The position numbers and the translations under genes were made by a program. Shown here piece by piece: positions 46,125 through 56,661 of a stretch of 64,000 nucleotides of DNA. The notes under the pieces were generated by a model. That model saw only the letters and a program-made list of their open reading frames with translations, made no database searches and had not been told where the DNA came from. Origin of the DNA: Chondrocystis sp. NIES-4102 (GTDB lineage Bacteria > Cyanobacteriota > Cyanobacteriia > Cyanobacteriales > Xenococcaceae); NCBI GenBank assembly GCA_002368355.1, contig AP018281.1, positions 1,302,001-1,366,000 on the forward strand, in the 5' to 3' direction. The first letter of the stretch is position 1; the number at the start of each line of letters is the position of its first letter.

Positions 46125-47546
46125 ATGGCTGAAACCGCCCAAGAAATCTTACAGATGATTGAAGATCAAAACATTGAATTAATTGATCTTAAATTCGTTG
46201 ATTTATTTGGTATTTGGCAGCACTGTACTTTTCATAAAAGTTTAATTGATGCTGATGCCTTTACTGATGGTGTGGCGTTTGATGGATCTAGTATTCGTGG
46301 TTGGAAAGCCATTAACGCTTCCGATATGGCAATGGTTGCTGATCCTACCACTGCTTGGATTGATCCTTTCATGGAAATTCCCACTTTGAGCATGGTATGT
46401 TCAATTAAAGAACCTCGTACGGGAGAATGGTACGATCGCGACCCTCGATCTCTGGCGCAAAAAGCCGTAGACTATCTTCAAAGCACTGGTATCGGTGATA
46501 CTGTATATTGTGGCCCAGAACCTGAATTTTTTATTTTTGATGATATTCGCTTTGGACAGGCAGAATATGAAGGTTTTTATCATATAGATTCGATCGAAGG
46601 TATTTGGAATTCTGGTGCTTATGAAGAGAGTGGTAATCTAGGTTATAAAACGCCCCATAAACGCGGTTATTTTCCTGTTGCACCTTCTGACACCCTGCAA
46701 GATATTCGTAGCGAAATGCTCTTGATTTTGGGCAAGTGTGGTGTTCCTATAGAAAAACATCACCATGAGGTTGCATCCGCAGGACAATGTGAATTGGGAA
46801 TTAAATTCTCTAATTTGGTTCACGCTGCTGACTACGTTTTGACTTATAAATATGTAGTGAAAAATGTAGCTAAGAAATATGGTAAAACTGCTACTTTTAT
46901 GCCCAAGCCTTTATTTAACGATAATGGTACAGGTATGCATACTCATATGTCTATTTGGAAAGAAGGTCAGCCTTTATTTTTCGGCGATGGGTATGCGGAT
47001 TTAAGTGAGACAGCATTACATTTTATTGGTGGTATTTTAAAGCACGCTCCCGCTATTTTGGCGTTTACTAATCCCTCTGCTAATTCTTATAAACGTCTTG
47101 TACCAGGTTTTGAAGCACCCGTTAACCTAGCATATTCTCAAGGTAATCGTTCTGCTTCTATACGTATTCCTCTTAGTGGTAGTAATCCTAAAGCTAAACG
47201 GTTTGAGTTTCGCTGTCCTGATCCTACTGCTAATCCTTATCTGGGTTTCTCTGCTATGTTGCTGGCTGGAATTGATGGAGTGAAAAATAAAATTGCTCCT
47301 GGTGATCCTTTAGACGTAGATATTTATGAATTATCTCCTGAAGAATTAAGTAAGATTCCCTCTACTCCAGGTTCTCTAGAAGGTGCATTGGAAGCATTAG
47401 AACAAGATCATGGGTTTTTAACTAGCACTGGTGTATTTTCAGAAGACTTTATTCAAAATTGGATTCAGTATAAGTTAGATGCAGAGGTTAATCCTTTGCG
47501 TTTGCGTCCTCATCCTTATGAATTTGCTCTTTACTATGATTGTTAG
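46125..47546 (+). CDS. glnA: Glutamine synthetase type I
   Basis: A 473-residue GSI, making glutamine from glutamate, ammonia and ATP, the main nitrogen entry point. The motifs [70 protein letters not shown] and NRSASIRIP are followed by [15 protein letters not shown]. The ATG at 46125 has AAAGGAGCT seven bases before it and is preferred over the frame opening 39 bases earlier. The active site is complete. It is divergent from apcF and followed by its own terminator, then by glnN. Confidence 0.97.
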   Translation: MAETAQEILQMIEDQNIELIDLKFVDLFGIWQHCTFHKSLIDADAFTDGVAFDGSSIRGWKAINASDMAMVADPTTAWIDPFMEIPTLSMVCSIKEPRTGEWYDRDPRSLAQKAVDYLQSTGIGDTVYCGPEPEFFIFDDIRFGQAEYEGFYHIDSIEGIWNSGAYEESGNLGYKTPHKRGYFPVAPSDTLQDIRSEMLLILGKCGVPIEKHHHEVASAGQCELGIKFSNLVHAADYVLTYKYVVKNVAKKYGKTATFMPKPLFNDNGTGMHTHMSIWKEGQPLFFGDGYADLSETALHFIGGILKHAPAILAFTNPSANSYKRLVPGFEAPVNLAYSQGNRSASIRIPLSGSNPKAKRFEFRCPDPTANPYLGFSAMLLAGIDGVKNKIAPGDPLDVDIYELSPEELSKIPSTPGSLEGALEALEQDHGFLTSTGVFSEDFIQNWIQYKLDAEVNPLRLRPHPYEFALYYDC

Positions 47547-47571
47547 GTTTATTAGATAAATAAGAACTATC

Positions 47572-47605
47572 AAATGGTGGCGTCGATTAGCGTCTCCATT
47601 TTTTT
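47572..47605 (+). terminator. Terminator of glnA
   Basis: AAATGGTGGCG pairs with CGTCTCCATTT (one mismatch, one G-U) across a seven-base loop and runs straight into T7. This makes glnA and glnN separate units. Confidence 0.75.
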
Positions 47606-47684
47606 ATATCTTTTTAGTAGCATGATTAAATTATTTTATATCTTAGAAGAAAAATTCAAAATCATGAAAACATGACATAATTCT

Positions 47685-47726
47685 GTTACCGATCTTACTT
47701 TTTCTAAAATTACTACCAAGTAGGAT
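47685..47726 (+). promoter_or_regulatory. NtcA-activated promoter of glnN
   Basis: GTT-N8-TAC (GTTACCGATCTTAC, 47685-47698) is followed after exactly 22 bases by TAGGAT (47721-47726), a TA-N3-T -10 box. This is the canonical layout of NtcA class II promoters, with one base off consensus. It lies about 40 bases upstream of the glnN start. Confidence 0.6.
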
Positions 47727-47764
47727 CAAACGGACTAGTATATCTACAAATTAATAAAATTGTC

Positions 47765-49939
47765 ATGGGATACGAAACTCGCAGACAAGCGATTTATCAA
47801 ATTACTAATCGCCAACCGATTCCAGTTGCTCCTGCTAGCCGTTTAGAAGATCTATGGGCTGCGGATGTTTTTTGTCTTAATAAAATGAAACAGTGTTTAC
47901 CAAAAGCTGTTGTTAAGTCATTAAAAAGAACGATTCAAACTGGAGAACCTTTAGATATTTCGATCGCGGATATTGTGGCTTCGGCAATGAAGGATTGGGC
48001 GATCGCTAAAGGTGCATCTTATTATGCCCACGTCTTTTATCCTATGACAAATGCGACGGCAGAAAAGCATGATGGTTTTGTTTCTGTTCAGAGTGATGGC
48101 AGTGCGATTTCGGAATTCGCAGGTAAATTGTTGGTACAAGGAGAGCCTGATGGTTCATCTTTCCCCAATGGTGGCATCCGTTCTACTTTTGAAGCTAGGG
48201 GGTATACAGCCTGGGATGTAACTAGTCCTGCATACTTAATGGAAACAGACAATGGTGTAACTCTTTGTATACCAACTGTGTTTGTTTCTTGGACAGGAGA
48301 AGCTTTAGATAAGAAAACTCCCCTGTTGCGCTCAATTGCAGCTATGAATAAGGCAGCAACCAGAGTCTTAAAATTATTAGGGCATACTGATGTTGCTGCG
48401 GTCAATTCCAGTTGTGGGCCAGAACAAGAGTACTTTTTAGTTGATGCTCATTTTGCCAATAGTCGCCCAGATTTACTACTCGCTGGCAGAACTTTATTTG
48501 GTAAGCCTCCTGCTAAAGGTCAACAGTTTGACGACCATTATTTTGGGGCTATACCTGAGCGGGTTCAAGTGTTTATGCAGGATGTGGAAAAGAGAATGTA
48601 CCGTTTAGGTATACCTGCTAAAACTAGACATAACGAAGTCGCCCCAGGTCAATTTGAAATTGCACCAATTTTTGAAGCAGCTAATGTGGCTTCTGACCAT
48701 CAACAGTTGGTGATGACTTTATTACGTATGACGGCGAAAAAGCACGGCTTTGTCTGTCTACTACATGAAAAACCTTTTGCAGGTATTAATGGGTCTGGGA
48801 AACACGTTAACTGGTCTGTGGGTAATGAAACTCAAGGTAATCTCTTAGACCCTGGTGACTCTCCCCATGACAATGCGCAATTTTTAGTTTTCTGTGCTGC
48901 GGTCATTCGTGGAGTTCATTTATATGGCCCTCTAATGCGCGCTGTAGTTGCTAATGCTAGTAACGATCACAGATTGGGTGCAAATGAAGCCCCACCAGCA
49001 ATTATGTCTGTTTATTTAGGTTCACAGTTAGAAGCCCTATTTAACCAAATTGCTCAAGGAGAAATCAATGACAGTTACGGGCGCAAGGGTGAGATGAGAA
49101 TTGGAGTAGATACTTTACCTCCTCTATCTAAAGATGCAGGCGATCGCAACCGCACTTCTCCTTTTGCTTTTACTGGTAATCGTTTTGAATTTCGCGCTGT
49201 AGGTTCAAGTCAGTCTGTTTCTGGCCCATTAATTGTTTTAAATACAATGTTGGCTGATTCTTTGACTTGGATGGCTGATAACCTCGATAGTCAATTAGAT
49301 CAAGGTATTGAAATTAACACGGCTATTCATACTACCCTCAAGGAAATAATGCAAAAACATGGTGCAGTTATTTTTGGTGGTGATGGATATTCTGCCGAAT
49401 GGCATAAAATGGCTGTGGAGGAAAGAGGTTTAGCTAATTTACCTACCAGTGCTGATGCTCTACCTGTTCTTAAGGAAAAATATGTTGAAGAGTTATTTGA
49501 GAAAACTGGCGTACTCTCTCCTATAGAATTGGAAAGTCGCTATGAAGTGTATTCAGAGCAATATATTCTTTCTATTGAGGTTGAAGCAAAATTAGTAATT
49601 GACATGGCAAAAACCATGATTTACCCTGCTGCTGTTAAACATTTAAATAGTGTTTCTCAAACTATTGCTGGGTTAGAATCAATGGGTATTAGCTTAGATC
49701 AAGATAATCTCAAGCAAGTTGCGGAATTAACTAATTCCATGATGTCTAAAGTATCTAAATTGAGTTCTGTCCTAACTAAATCTGATTTTAGTAATACTGA
49801 AGAACACATGAAGTATTGTTCTAGTACTATTTCCCCATTAATGGCTGATATTAGAGCAGATGCGGATGCTTTGGAAGCGGAAGTTGCTAATGATTTATGG
49901 CCCCTACCTTCCTATCAAGAAATGTTATTTATTAAGTAG
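47765..49939 (+). CDS. glnN: Glutamine synthetase type III
   Basis: A 724-residue GSIII of the Bacteroides/cyanobacterial type, usual length. Visible family segments are the N-terminal [80 protein letters not shown] and [41 protein letters not shown] follows. It is expressed under nitrogen starvation in cyanobacteria that carry it. It lies directly downstream of glnA with its own NtcA-like promoter and terminator. Confidence 0.96.
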   Translation: MGYETRRQAIYQITNRQPIPVAPASRLEDLWAADVFCLNKMKQCLPKAVVKSLKRTIQTGEPLDISIADIVASAMKDWAIAKGASYYAHVFYPMTNATAEKHDGFVSVQSDGSAISEFAGKLLVQGEPDGSSFPNGGIRSTFEARGYTAWDVTSPAYLMETDNGVTLCIPTVFVSWTGEALDKKTPLLRSIAAMNKAATRVLKLLGHTDVAAVNSSCGPEQEYFLVDAHFANSRPDLLLAGRTLFGKPPAKGQQFDDHYFGAIPERVQVFMQDVEKRMYRLGIPAKTRHNEVAPGQFEIAPIFEAANVASDHQQLVMTLLRMTAKKHGFVCLLHEKPFAGINGSGKHVNWSVGNETQGNLLDPGDSPHDNAQFLVFCAAVIRGVHLYGPLMRAVVANASNDHRLGANEAPPAIMSVYLGSQLEALFNQIAQGEINDSYGRKGEMRIGVDTLPPLSKDAGDRNRTSPFAFTGNRFEFRAVGSSQSVSGPLIVLNTMLADSLTWMADNLDSQLDQGIEINTAIHTTLKEIMQKHGAVIFGGDGYSAEWHKMAVEERGLANLPTSADALPVLKEKYVEELFEKTGVLSPIELESRYEVYSEQYILSIEVEAKLVIDMAKTMIYPAAVKHLNSVSQTIAGLESMGISLDQDNLKQVAELTNSMMSKVSKLSSVLTKSDFSNTEEHMKYCSSTISPLMADIRADADALEAEVANDLWPLPSYQEMLFIK

Positions 49940-50037
49940 ATAGATAATACCTAAATTGCCCATGATCTTTTTTAAGCTTTAACGCGCAGCTAACCATTTT
50001 AGGTGGCTATTAGATATTAGCTTTTAAATATTAGATA

Positions 50038-50070
50038 AGTATTAACTCTTTGGGGTTAGTACTTTTTTTT
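50038..50070 (+). terminator. Terminator of glnN
   Basis: AGTATTAACTC and GGGTTAGTACT form an 11-bp stem (two G-U pairs) with a four-base loop, followed by T8. It lies about 100 bases after the stop. Confidence 0.8.
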
Positions 50071-50140
50071 ATCGCTTATTTAATATAGTCGTATAAAGCT
50101 AAGATGTAATTAAATATAAAATGGCGAGAGTGGGAGTTTT

Positions 50141-50177
50141 GGTAATAGGTAGTAGGTAGTAGGTAGTAGGTAGTAGT
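50141..50177. repeat. Heptamer tandem repeat (GGTAGTA)n
   Basis: Four to five tandem GGTAGTA units in the 371-bp spacer between glnN and the Crp-type gene. The unit is complementary to the TACCTAC units at 1500-1516. The rest of the spacer holds no gene. Confidence 0.8.
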
Positions 50178-50310
50178 TAAAATATAGAAGCTAAATATTG
50201 TTATAACACTCAATTAATACTCTGAATTTTCAAGATTGCTAAATGAATATCTGGGAAGAATATAATTTTACTCAACTATTTTTATGACTTTAAATCATTA
50301 ATTAGCAAGA

Positions 50311-50856
50311 TTACATTAGGACAACTATACATTTAGTTTTGGGTCGTAGGATTAAACCTTCTTTCTCAAATTGATTTAAAATTTTAGTTACAGTAATTCT
50401 AGTTGTGCCGATCGCCTCGGCTAATTCTTGATGGGTTATTTTAAAATCTATTAATTTACCTTCTTCTATCCCTCGACCAAATTTATTCGCCAACCATGTA
50501 AGTAATAACCATAGTCGTTTAGCAATTCGATGATTACGGACAATATACATTAATTGCTGGGTTTGTTTGGCATAGTCTAAAAACTGAAAAGATAGTGTTT
50601 GCCAATATTCTTGAGGTAGAGCGATCGCACTTACTTTACTCATACATTTGATCATATAAGGATCTACATCGCATAAAGATTGACCAATAATATCTCCTTT
50701 TCCCCAAAACCCTAATATTATTGATGTTCTTGTTTCACTAATTGTATAGGTTTTAACTACTCCATCTTCAATTAACCACAAATTATTTGTATCTTTTGGC
50801 AATTCGTCCCCTAGCTGAAAAAATTTTATCGCTCTTTCTTTGGTTAAAGGTAGCAT
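50311..50856 (-). CDS. Crp/Fnr-family transcriptional regulator, short
   Basis: A 181-residue regulator. The cyclic-nucleotide-like beta-barrel (about 15-95; IEDGVVKTYTISE, FWGKGDIIG) is shortened at its N-terminus. A long dimer helix follows. A Crp-type helix-turn-helix at about 135-165 has ITHQELAEAIGTTRITVTKIL with an Arg in the recognition helix. Full members are usually 200-230 residues. Effector-binding residues of cAMP receptors are not evident, so another signal is likely. It is convergent with glnN; its target is unknown. Confidence 0.8.
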   Translation of the reverse strand: MLPLTKERAIKFFQLGDELPKDTNNLWLIEDGVVKTYTISETRTSIILGFWGKGDIIGQSLCDVDPYMIKCMSKVSAIALPQEYWQTLSFQFLDYAKQTQQLMYIVRNHRIAKRLWLLLTWLANKFGRGIEEGKLIDFKITHQELAEAIGTTRITVTKILNQFEKEGLILRPKTKCIVVLM

Positions 50857-50942
50857 CAGTTTATTTTTAGTTTCAGTCTGCCTGTAATTTAACTAACGAG
50901 CAAATTGATTGTTTTATGCAATTTCTTAACAAAACTTTATAC

Positions 50943-50972
50943 AAAAAAAAGCCACACCTAATTAGATGTAGC
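50943..50972 (-). terminator. Terminator of ndhD
   Basis: On the minus strand GCTACATCT and AGGTGTGGC pair (two G-U) around a four-base loop and are followed by T8. It lies about 70 bases after the ndhD stop. Confidence 0.75.
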
Positions 50973-51044
50973 CAATATTTATCTTCGGTTTAAGGTGAAT
51001 TTGCCCAATATTCAAGTAATAGGCAAGGAAAACAATTTATATGT

Positions 51045-52637
51045 TTAAAGAATTGATGGCGCGTCTATTGACGATGAAGAGGAAATAAAATTATATTTAT
51101 TTGTTGTCTGCTGCTGCACAATTACAGGTAATGCTTGGCGAGTTTTAGTAGCAATCTCTAAGGTTTTTAGATCATAAGTATTAGTTGCTAACTTTGGATA
51201 TAAACCGATGCCAATAATAGGTAGCAACAAACAAACAGCGATAAATATTTCTCTTGGTTGTGCATCAACTTGGAAACTAGGAATTTTTAAACTAGGGTTG
51301 CTTTCGCCATAAAACACCTGGCGCAACATCGATAATAAATAAATCGGTGTCAGAATTAAACCAACGGCAGTTAAAAAGATAATTCCAACTTTAAACGTTT
51401 GACTATATACATCGCTGGTAGCAATTCCTAGAAAGATGGTTAATTCACCTACAAACCCACTCATTCCAGGTAAAGCTAAGGAAGCCATTGCAGAGGTGGT
51501 AAACATTGCAAAAGTCTTGGGCATAGTTTTTGCCATTCCCCCCATTTCATCCATCATTAGAGTATGAGTACGATCATAGGTTGTACCCGATAGGAAGAAT
51601 AGGGCAGCAGCAATTAAACCATGAGAAAGCATCTGTAATATTGCGCCATTTAAACCTAAAGCTGTAAAGGAAGCAATACCAATCAAGACAAAGCCCATGT
51701 GGGAGATGGAGGAAGAAGCTAGACGACGTTTGAGGTTGGTCTGTCCAAAGGCGGTAAATGCACCATAGACGATATTAATCACTCCTAAAATTATCAGTAA
51801 AGGAGCAAACTTAATATGAGCATGGGGTAATACTTCAATGTTAAATCGAATTAGACCATAACCACCCATCTTGAGCAATACCCCAGCTAGAATCATGGAA
51901 ATAGGTGCGGAGGCTTGGCTATGGGCATCAGGTAGCCAGGTATGGAGGGGGAAAATTGGCAGTTTGACACCAAAGGCGATTAAAAAGCCAACATAGGCTA
52001 GAAGTTCTAGGGATAGGGGATATTCTTTGAGTCCTAATTGTGCGATGTTGAAGGTGATATTGTCGCCATAAAAGGCTAATGCTAAACCAGCTATAAGAAT
52101 GAAGATTGAGGCTAAAGCTGTATAAAGAATAAATTTAGTCGCTGCATAAAGACGTTTTTCGCCACCCCATATGGAAATTAGAAGATAGACAGGCACTAAT
52201 TCTATTTCCCACATTAGGAAGAAAAGTAATAGATCTTGGGCAGCAAACACCCCAATTTGCGCGCTGTATAATAATAAAACTAAGAAATAATATAGTTTGG
52301 GTTTGTGGGTGACTCTCCAAGAAGCCAAGATTGCCAGGGTAGTAATTAAACCTGAAAGTAAAATTAAAGGCATGGATAACCCATCAACCGCAACTGACCA
52401 GTTTAATCCTAGTTGTGGAATCCAAGGATAGGTTTCTTCTAGCTGTAATTGAGTTTTAGTTATGTCGTAATTTGACCAAAAGCCATAAACTATTAAACTT
52501 AAGTTAGCTAGCCCGACGTATAGGGCATACCATCTAACACTTTTACCTTCTTTGTCGGGAATAAAGGGAATAGCTATAGAAGCTATTAGGGGGAGAAAAA
52601 TAGTGGCTGTCAGCCAGGGAATTTGGATGTTTTCCAT
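51045..52637 (-). CDS. ndhD: NAD(P)H-quinone oxidoreductase subunit 4
   Basis: A 530-residue proton-pumping subunit of the NDH-1 complex in the thylakoid membrane, with about 14 transmembrane helices. Typical segments are [64 protein letters not shown], the Lys-containing [13 protein letters not shown], and [13 protein letters not shown]. Sequence and length are of the NdhD1/D2 respiratory type. The family start is [10 protein letters not shown], hence the ATG at 52637 and not the GTG four codons earlier. It is a single gene, not next to ndhF. Confidence 0.95.
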   Translation of the reverse strand: MENIQIPWLTATIFLPLIASIAIPFIPDKEGKSVRWYALYVGLANLSLIVYGFWSNYDITKTQLQLEETYPWIPQLGLNWSVAVDGLSMPLILLSGLITTLAILASWRVTHKPKLYYFLVLLLYSAQIGVFAAQDLLLFFLMWEIELVPVYLLISIWGGEKRLYAATKFILYTALASIFILIAGLALAFYGDNITFNIAQLGLKEYPLSLELLAYVGFLIAFGVKLPIFPLHTWLPDAHSQASAPISMILAGVLLKMGGYGLIRFNIEVLPHAHIKFAPLLIILGVINIVYGAFTAFGQTNLKRRLASSSISHMGFVLIGIASFTALGLNGAILQMLSHGLIAAALFFLSGTTYDRTHTLMMDEMGGMAKTMPKTFAMFTTSAMASLALPGMSGFVGELTIFLGIATSDVYSQTFKVGIIFLTAVGLILTPIYLLSMLRQVFYGESNPSLKIPSFQVDAQPREIFIAVCLLLPIIGIGLYPKLATNTYDLKTLEIATKTRQALPVIVQQQTTNKYNFISSSSSIDAPSIL

Positions 52638-52810
52638 TTTGTTAGGCACATATACTTAAACCAGTGTGTTTTTATTATATTAAGTTTTGTAAAAAATGAC
52701 GAAGTTTTGGATCACAACGTGCAACTGTTATTTGCTCGGTTTAAGTCTTGGTTGTCACTCTGGAAATCGCTGTGTTTAACTAGAGGACGTTATTTTGACT
52801 TGAAGTAGCT

Positions 52811-55051
52811 ATGACTGACAATAGTTGGATATATCTTTGTTTTGCGTATATTGTCGGTTTATCAGCTACTAATTTGGTGATTTGGGGTAGTGAGGGGTTG
52901 ACAAAGCAACAGTTAATCTTAGTTGTTTTGGGTTTAATTGGTTTAGCTGTAATTTTAAGCTTGGCAACATCTAAGTTACGTTTAGGCAAAATAACCTATA
53001 GGTTATGGATAGGTGCAACTATCATCGGCATTTTGGGAGTAATTTATTTTGATTGGCGTATCCCCCAACCTCGTATTAACGATATTAGTTACCAGGTTAC
53101 TAGTAGTGAAGATAAGTTAGTAACTGTGGTGGGTAAAGTTTTAAATGAACCAAGGTTGAATGAAAATCAGAGATTAAAATTTTCGTTGGCAACAGCAGCA
53201 ATTAAGCCTAGTGAAGAAGTTTCGGGAAAGTTGTATGTTACTATCCCATTATTACAGGGCACTGGAATTTATCCTGGGCAAAATCTGGAAGTTAAAGGAA
53301 TTTTATATAAACCTCAAGCTGCTAGTAATCCTGGTGGCTTTAATTTTAAATCCTATTTGGCGCGTCAGGGGATATTTGCAGGTTTAAAAGGGATAGAAGT
53401 AACAATTACTTCAGATTCTCAAGCGAGTTGGGGATGGTGGAGGTTGCGACAGCGAATTGTTAGAAGTCAGTTACGGGGTTTGGGTAGTCCTGTTGGACAG
53501 TTGGTAAGTTCAATGGTTTTGGGACAAAAAGCAGTAGATTTACCCAAAGATATCCGCGATCGCTTTATTGAGGTTGGTTTAGCTCATGTTTTGGCTGCTT
53601 CTGGGTTTCAGGTTTCTTTACTTATTGGTTTGGTTTTAAAATTAACTACTAATTTATCTAAACAAGTGCGTTTGGTTACGGGGGTTGGCACTTTAATTAT
53701 TTATTTAAGTTTAACAGGGATTCAAGCTTCTATCTTCCGAGCTTTTTTAATGGGGATAGCAGTGTTAATCGCCCTGGTTATGGATACTAAAGTTAAACCT
53801 TTAGGGTCATTATTGTTAGCTGCCACGATAATTTTGCTATTGAACCCTCTATTAATTGGGGATTTGGGTTTTCAACTGAGTTTTTTGGCAACTTTGGGTT
53901 TAATTGTGACTTTACCAGCATTACAGGCTAAATTAGATTGGCTTCCCCCAACGATCGCTACTTTAATTGCAGTCCCTGTTGCTGCTTCAATTTGGGTTTT
54001 GCCATTACTAGGCTATGTATTTAATGCCGTTGCGAATTATAGTTTATTGGTCAATATTTTAGTTACACCCTTAATTACTATTATTAGCTTGGGGGGAATG
54101 CTTAGTGCGATCGCTGCTTTAGTTATGCCAATTTTAGGTAGTGCGATCGCTTTTATGTTACTTTATCCCACTTTATTATTGCTAGCTGTTACTAATTTTT
54201 TTACTAGTTTACCAGCTAGTTCTTGGGCAATTGGACAAATTTCTTTAGGAGTTTTATTAATTATTTATGGTTTGATAATTTTATTGCATTTAAATTTATG
54301 GTGGCGTAAACATTGGGGAATAGCTTTAGTTTTTATTTTGACATTACTGGTTATACCTATAGGATATAATCACTGGCGTTTAACTCAAATTACTATTCTG
54401 GCAACCAATCCACAACCAGTTATAGTTATCCAAGATCAAGGTCAAGTATTTTTAATTAATAGTGGTGAAGGTGAATCTATTAGATACAATGTCCTACCAT
54501 TTTTAAGGCAGCAAGGTATTAATTATTTAGATTACGGCATCAATCTTAGTTCTGATTTTAATTTTGAATCAAATTGGTTAACTATAAGTGAGCATTTACC
54601 TATCAATTATTTTGTTTCTTTGGGACATCAATCACACTTACTCTTAAATAACAGTCGAATAAAAAGTAAGAGTTTCAATGAACCTATTAATACCAAATCC
54701 TTTAACTTATCTTTCAATAGTAAGTTGTCAGTATTACAATTAGAAACTACCGAAGCGACATGGCTAATTCTAAATGATGTCAAACGTGATGAGCTTGAAA
54801 TTACACAATATATTCAACAAAGTAACTGGAATAAAAAACCTCTCATTCTCTTAGGTTCTAAAATATCAGCAACTTGGCTACAACTTTTACCTAAAACCAT
54901 TATTACCTCTAAACCGTTGCCAGCCTACCTCAAACGAAATCTAGATACAGTAACATCTTACAATCTTCAACAACACGGCGCGATCGCTTGGACACCTCAA
55001 TACAGCTTCCAAACATCCATAATTGAATCTACTAGCAATAATAATTACTAA
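52811..55051 (+). CDS. comEC: ComEC/Rec2-type DNA uptake channel protein
   Basis: A 746-residue membrane protein. The N-terminal DUF4131-like domain (about 20-190) has two to three helices. The competence domain (about 215-500) has GQKAVDLPKDIRDRFIEVGLAHVLAASGFQVSLL and many transmembrane helices. The C-terminal part (about 530-746) has the strand pattern of the metallo-beta-lactamase domain (VIVIQDQGQVFLINSGEGESI), but no HxHxDH-type metal site is visible. It should form the inner-membrane channel for transforming DNA. It is divergent from ndhD. Confidence 0.9.
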   Translation: MTDNSWIYLCFAYIVGLSATNLVIWGSEGLTKQQLILVVLGLIGLAVILSLATSKLRLGKITYRLWIGATIIGILGVIYFDWRIPQPRINDISYQVTSSEDKLVTVVGKVLNEPRLNENQRLKFSLATAAIKPSEEVSGKLYVTIPLLQGTGIYPGQNLEVKGILYKPQAASNPGGFNFKSYLARQGIFAGLKGIEVTITSDSQASWGWWRLRQRIVRSQLRGLGSPVGQLVSSMVLGQKAVDLPKDIRDRFIEVGLAHVLAASGFQVSLLIGLVLKLTTNLSKQVRLVTGVGTLIIYLSLTGIQASIFRAFLMGIAVLIALVMDTKVKPLGSLLLAATIILLLNPLLIGDLGFQLSFLATLGLIVTLPALQAKLDWLPPTIATLIAVPVAASIWVLPLLGYVFNAVANYSLLVNILVTPLITIISLGGMLSAIAALVMPILGSAIAFMLLYPTLLLLAVTNFFTSLPASSWAIGQISLGVLLIIYGLIILLHLNLWWRKHWGIALVFILTLLVIPIGYNHWRLTQITILATNPQPVIVIQDQGQVFLINSGEGESIRYNVLPFLRQQGINYLDYGINLSSDFNFESNWLTISEHLPINYFVSLGHQSHLLLNNSRIKSKSFNEPINTKSFNLSFNSKLSVLQLETTEATWLILNDVKRDELEITQYIQQSNWNKKPLILLGSKISATWLQLLPKTIITSKPLPAYLKRNLDTVTSYNLQQHGAIAWTPQYSFQTSIIESTSNNNY

Positions 55052-55122
55052 ATGCTTAATCATAAAGCTGGTCATTGAGCGCGCTTTCGCTGTAAAATAA
55101 CCCTGTAGCTTATTGCTAACTT

Positions 55123-55209
55123 GGAGAGGTGGCAGAGCGGTTGAATGCGGTAGTCTCGAAAACTATTTTAGGGTAAAACCTAACGTGGGTTCAAATCCCA
55201 CCCTCTCCG
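55123..55209 (+). tRNA. tRNA-Ser (anticodon CGA)
   Basis: 87 bases with acceptor GGAGAGG/CCTCTCC and discriminator G. The anticodon loop CTCGAAA reads CGA (serine UCG codon). A long variable arm, as expected for tRNA-Ser, precedes the T arm GTGGGTTCAAATCCCAC. The CCA is not encoded. Confidence 0.95.
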
Positions 55210-55766
55210 TATAGGATTTATCTAGTGTCAGAATAACAATTCGCGATCGCGATCCACCTGAATAAGTCAAAAAATTTAAGCGTATATAGTTAAATAATTT
55301 TACTTACTCCCCGCCAAGAGCGATTTTCTCTTGATGCCCATAGGTGTAATCTATTATTTTTGCTCAATAAACCACCTTTGGCGTTGCTGAATCGAGGTAT
55401 AATCTGGAAAATTTAACGCTAAATTTGCAGATTAATTAGAAAGCTAAAAGTATGTTCTCAAGAAGTGCTACCGAGATGCTCGTGTCACTTTTCGATTTCA
55501 TAATTTAAATTAGTAACGCCCGATATTTTGCCTTCCTCAGCAGCAAATATAAATAAAAAACTTTTGTTTACCGAGATTAGGTCAATTTCAAGATATATTG
55601 TGAGGTCATACCCTCTTGAATGGTATATTACTCACTCTGGCTGTTTTCTCAATTTAAAAGCCGAAACAACTTCAAGATAAAAATTGATTTCTCGTTTTGC
55701 TATACATTTCTTAATCAATATTTGTAAACTGATTGAAGAAACCAACTTTTGTACAACATTTAACTT
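55210..55766. other. Intergenic region tRNA-Ser to cruF
   Basis: 557 bp without a gene. Apart from the inverted-repeat element at 55380-55520 and a double HIP1 site near 55244, nothing was recognised. The cruF promoter must lie at its 3' end. Confidence 0.5.
55380..55520. repeat. MITE-like element or IS remnant
   Basis: The left end is GGCGTTGCTGAATCGAGGTA. The right end, read on the other strand, is GGCGTTACTAATTTAAATTA. The first nine bases match at eight positions, and similarity continues weakly inward. The 141-bp body has no coding frame. This looks like a non-autonomous element; no target duplication was visible. Confidence 0.45.
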
Positions 55767-56651
55767 ATGAAGCGAGTATCAAATACAGAAAATTATTTAC
55801 TAATTGGTCATATTTTAGCGATGGCTTTTGGTCTTGCTGGAATTATCCTAGTCTTGCCTAATCCTGATTTTCAGTCATTACTCGCTCAGTTTTCCTGGGG
55901 ACCTACGATTTTTGGGTGGTCGATGGCTGGCGGTGGGGTAGTATATATGCTATTAGCCACTGCTGCTGTAGCTTTATATGCTTATCGAACTTTAGGTATA
56001 TGGCACTGGTTGAGCTTTATGATACCAGCAATTGTTTTATCTTTAGGGAGTGAATTATTAGGTACGAGTACAGGTTTTCCTTTTGGTCACTATCGTTATT
56101 TAAGTGGTTTAGGTTATAAAATTGCAGGCTTAGTACCATTTACTATTCCCCTATCTTGGTTTTATGTAGGTTTTAGTGCTTATATCATTGCTTTAGTTGG
56201 CTTAAAAAAATTAAAAATTAGCAATTGGTTATCTCAACTAGGGGCAATTATCTGTGGATCTCTATGTTTAACTTCTTGGGATTTTGTTCTTGATCCTGCC
56301 ATGAGTCAAGCACCTGTGCCTTTTTGGATATGGGATCAACCTGGCGCATTTTATGGAATGCCTTATCAAAATTTTGCAGGTTGGCTAGGTACAGGAATTA
56401 TTTTTATGACGGTTGCAACTTTTTTGTGGAAAATAAAACCTTTTATCTTACCCAGCTATGATTTAAAATTGCCTTTGGCTATATATTTAGCTAATTTTGC
56501 TTTCGCAACTGTTTTAAGCTTGGCAGCAGGCTTTTATGTGCCTGTCTTACTGGGAATTGCTTTAGGAGTTTTACCGATAATAATTCTTTACTCGATGGCA
56601 ACTAATCAGGAAGATGCTACTGAAGGGAAGGCATTTGTACCCAATAATTAA
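55767..56651 (+). CDS. cruF: Carotenoid 1',2'-hydratase CruF
   Basis: A 294-residue membrane protein with about seven to eight transmembrane helices. Family motifs are LGTSTGFPFGHYRY (about 108-121), LSWFYVGF and SWDFVLDPAM, with acidic residues likely needed for water addition. CruF hydrates the psi end of gamma-carotene-type precursors on the way to myxol glycosides (myxoxanthophyll). It is followed 10 bases later by cruG, the glycosyltransferase of the same pathway. It has an ATG start at 55767. Confidence 0.88.
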   Translation: MKRVSNTENYLLIGHILAMAFGLAGIILVLPNPDFQSLLAQFSWGPTIFGWSMAGGGVVYMLLATAAVALYAYRTLGIWHWLSFMIPAIVLSLGSELLGTSTGFPFGHYRYLSGLGYKIAGLVPFTIPLSWFYVGFSAYIIALVGLKKLKISNWLSQLGAIICGSLCLTSWDFVLDPAMSQAPVPFWIWDQPGAFYGMPYQNFAGWLGTGIIFMTVATFLWKIKPFILPSYDLKLPLAIYLANFAFATVLSLAAGFYVPVLLGIALGVLPIIILYSMATNQEDATEGKAFVPNN

Positions 56652-56661
56652 TTATTAATCT

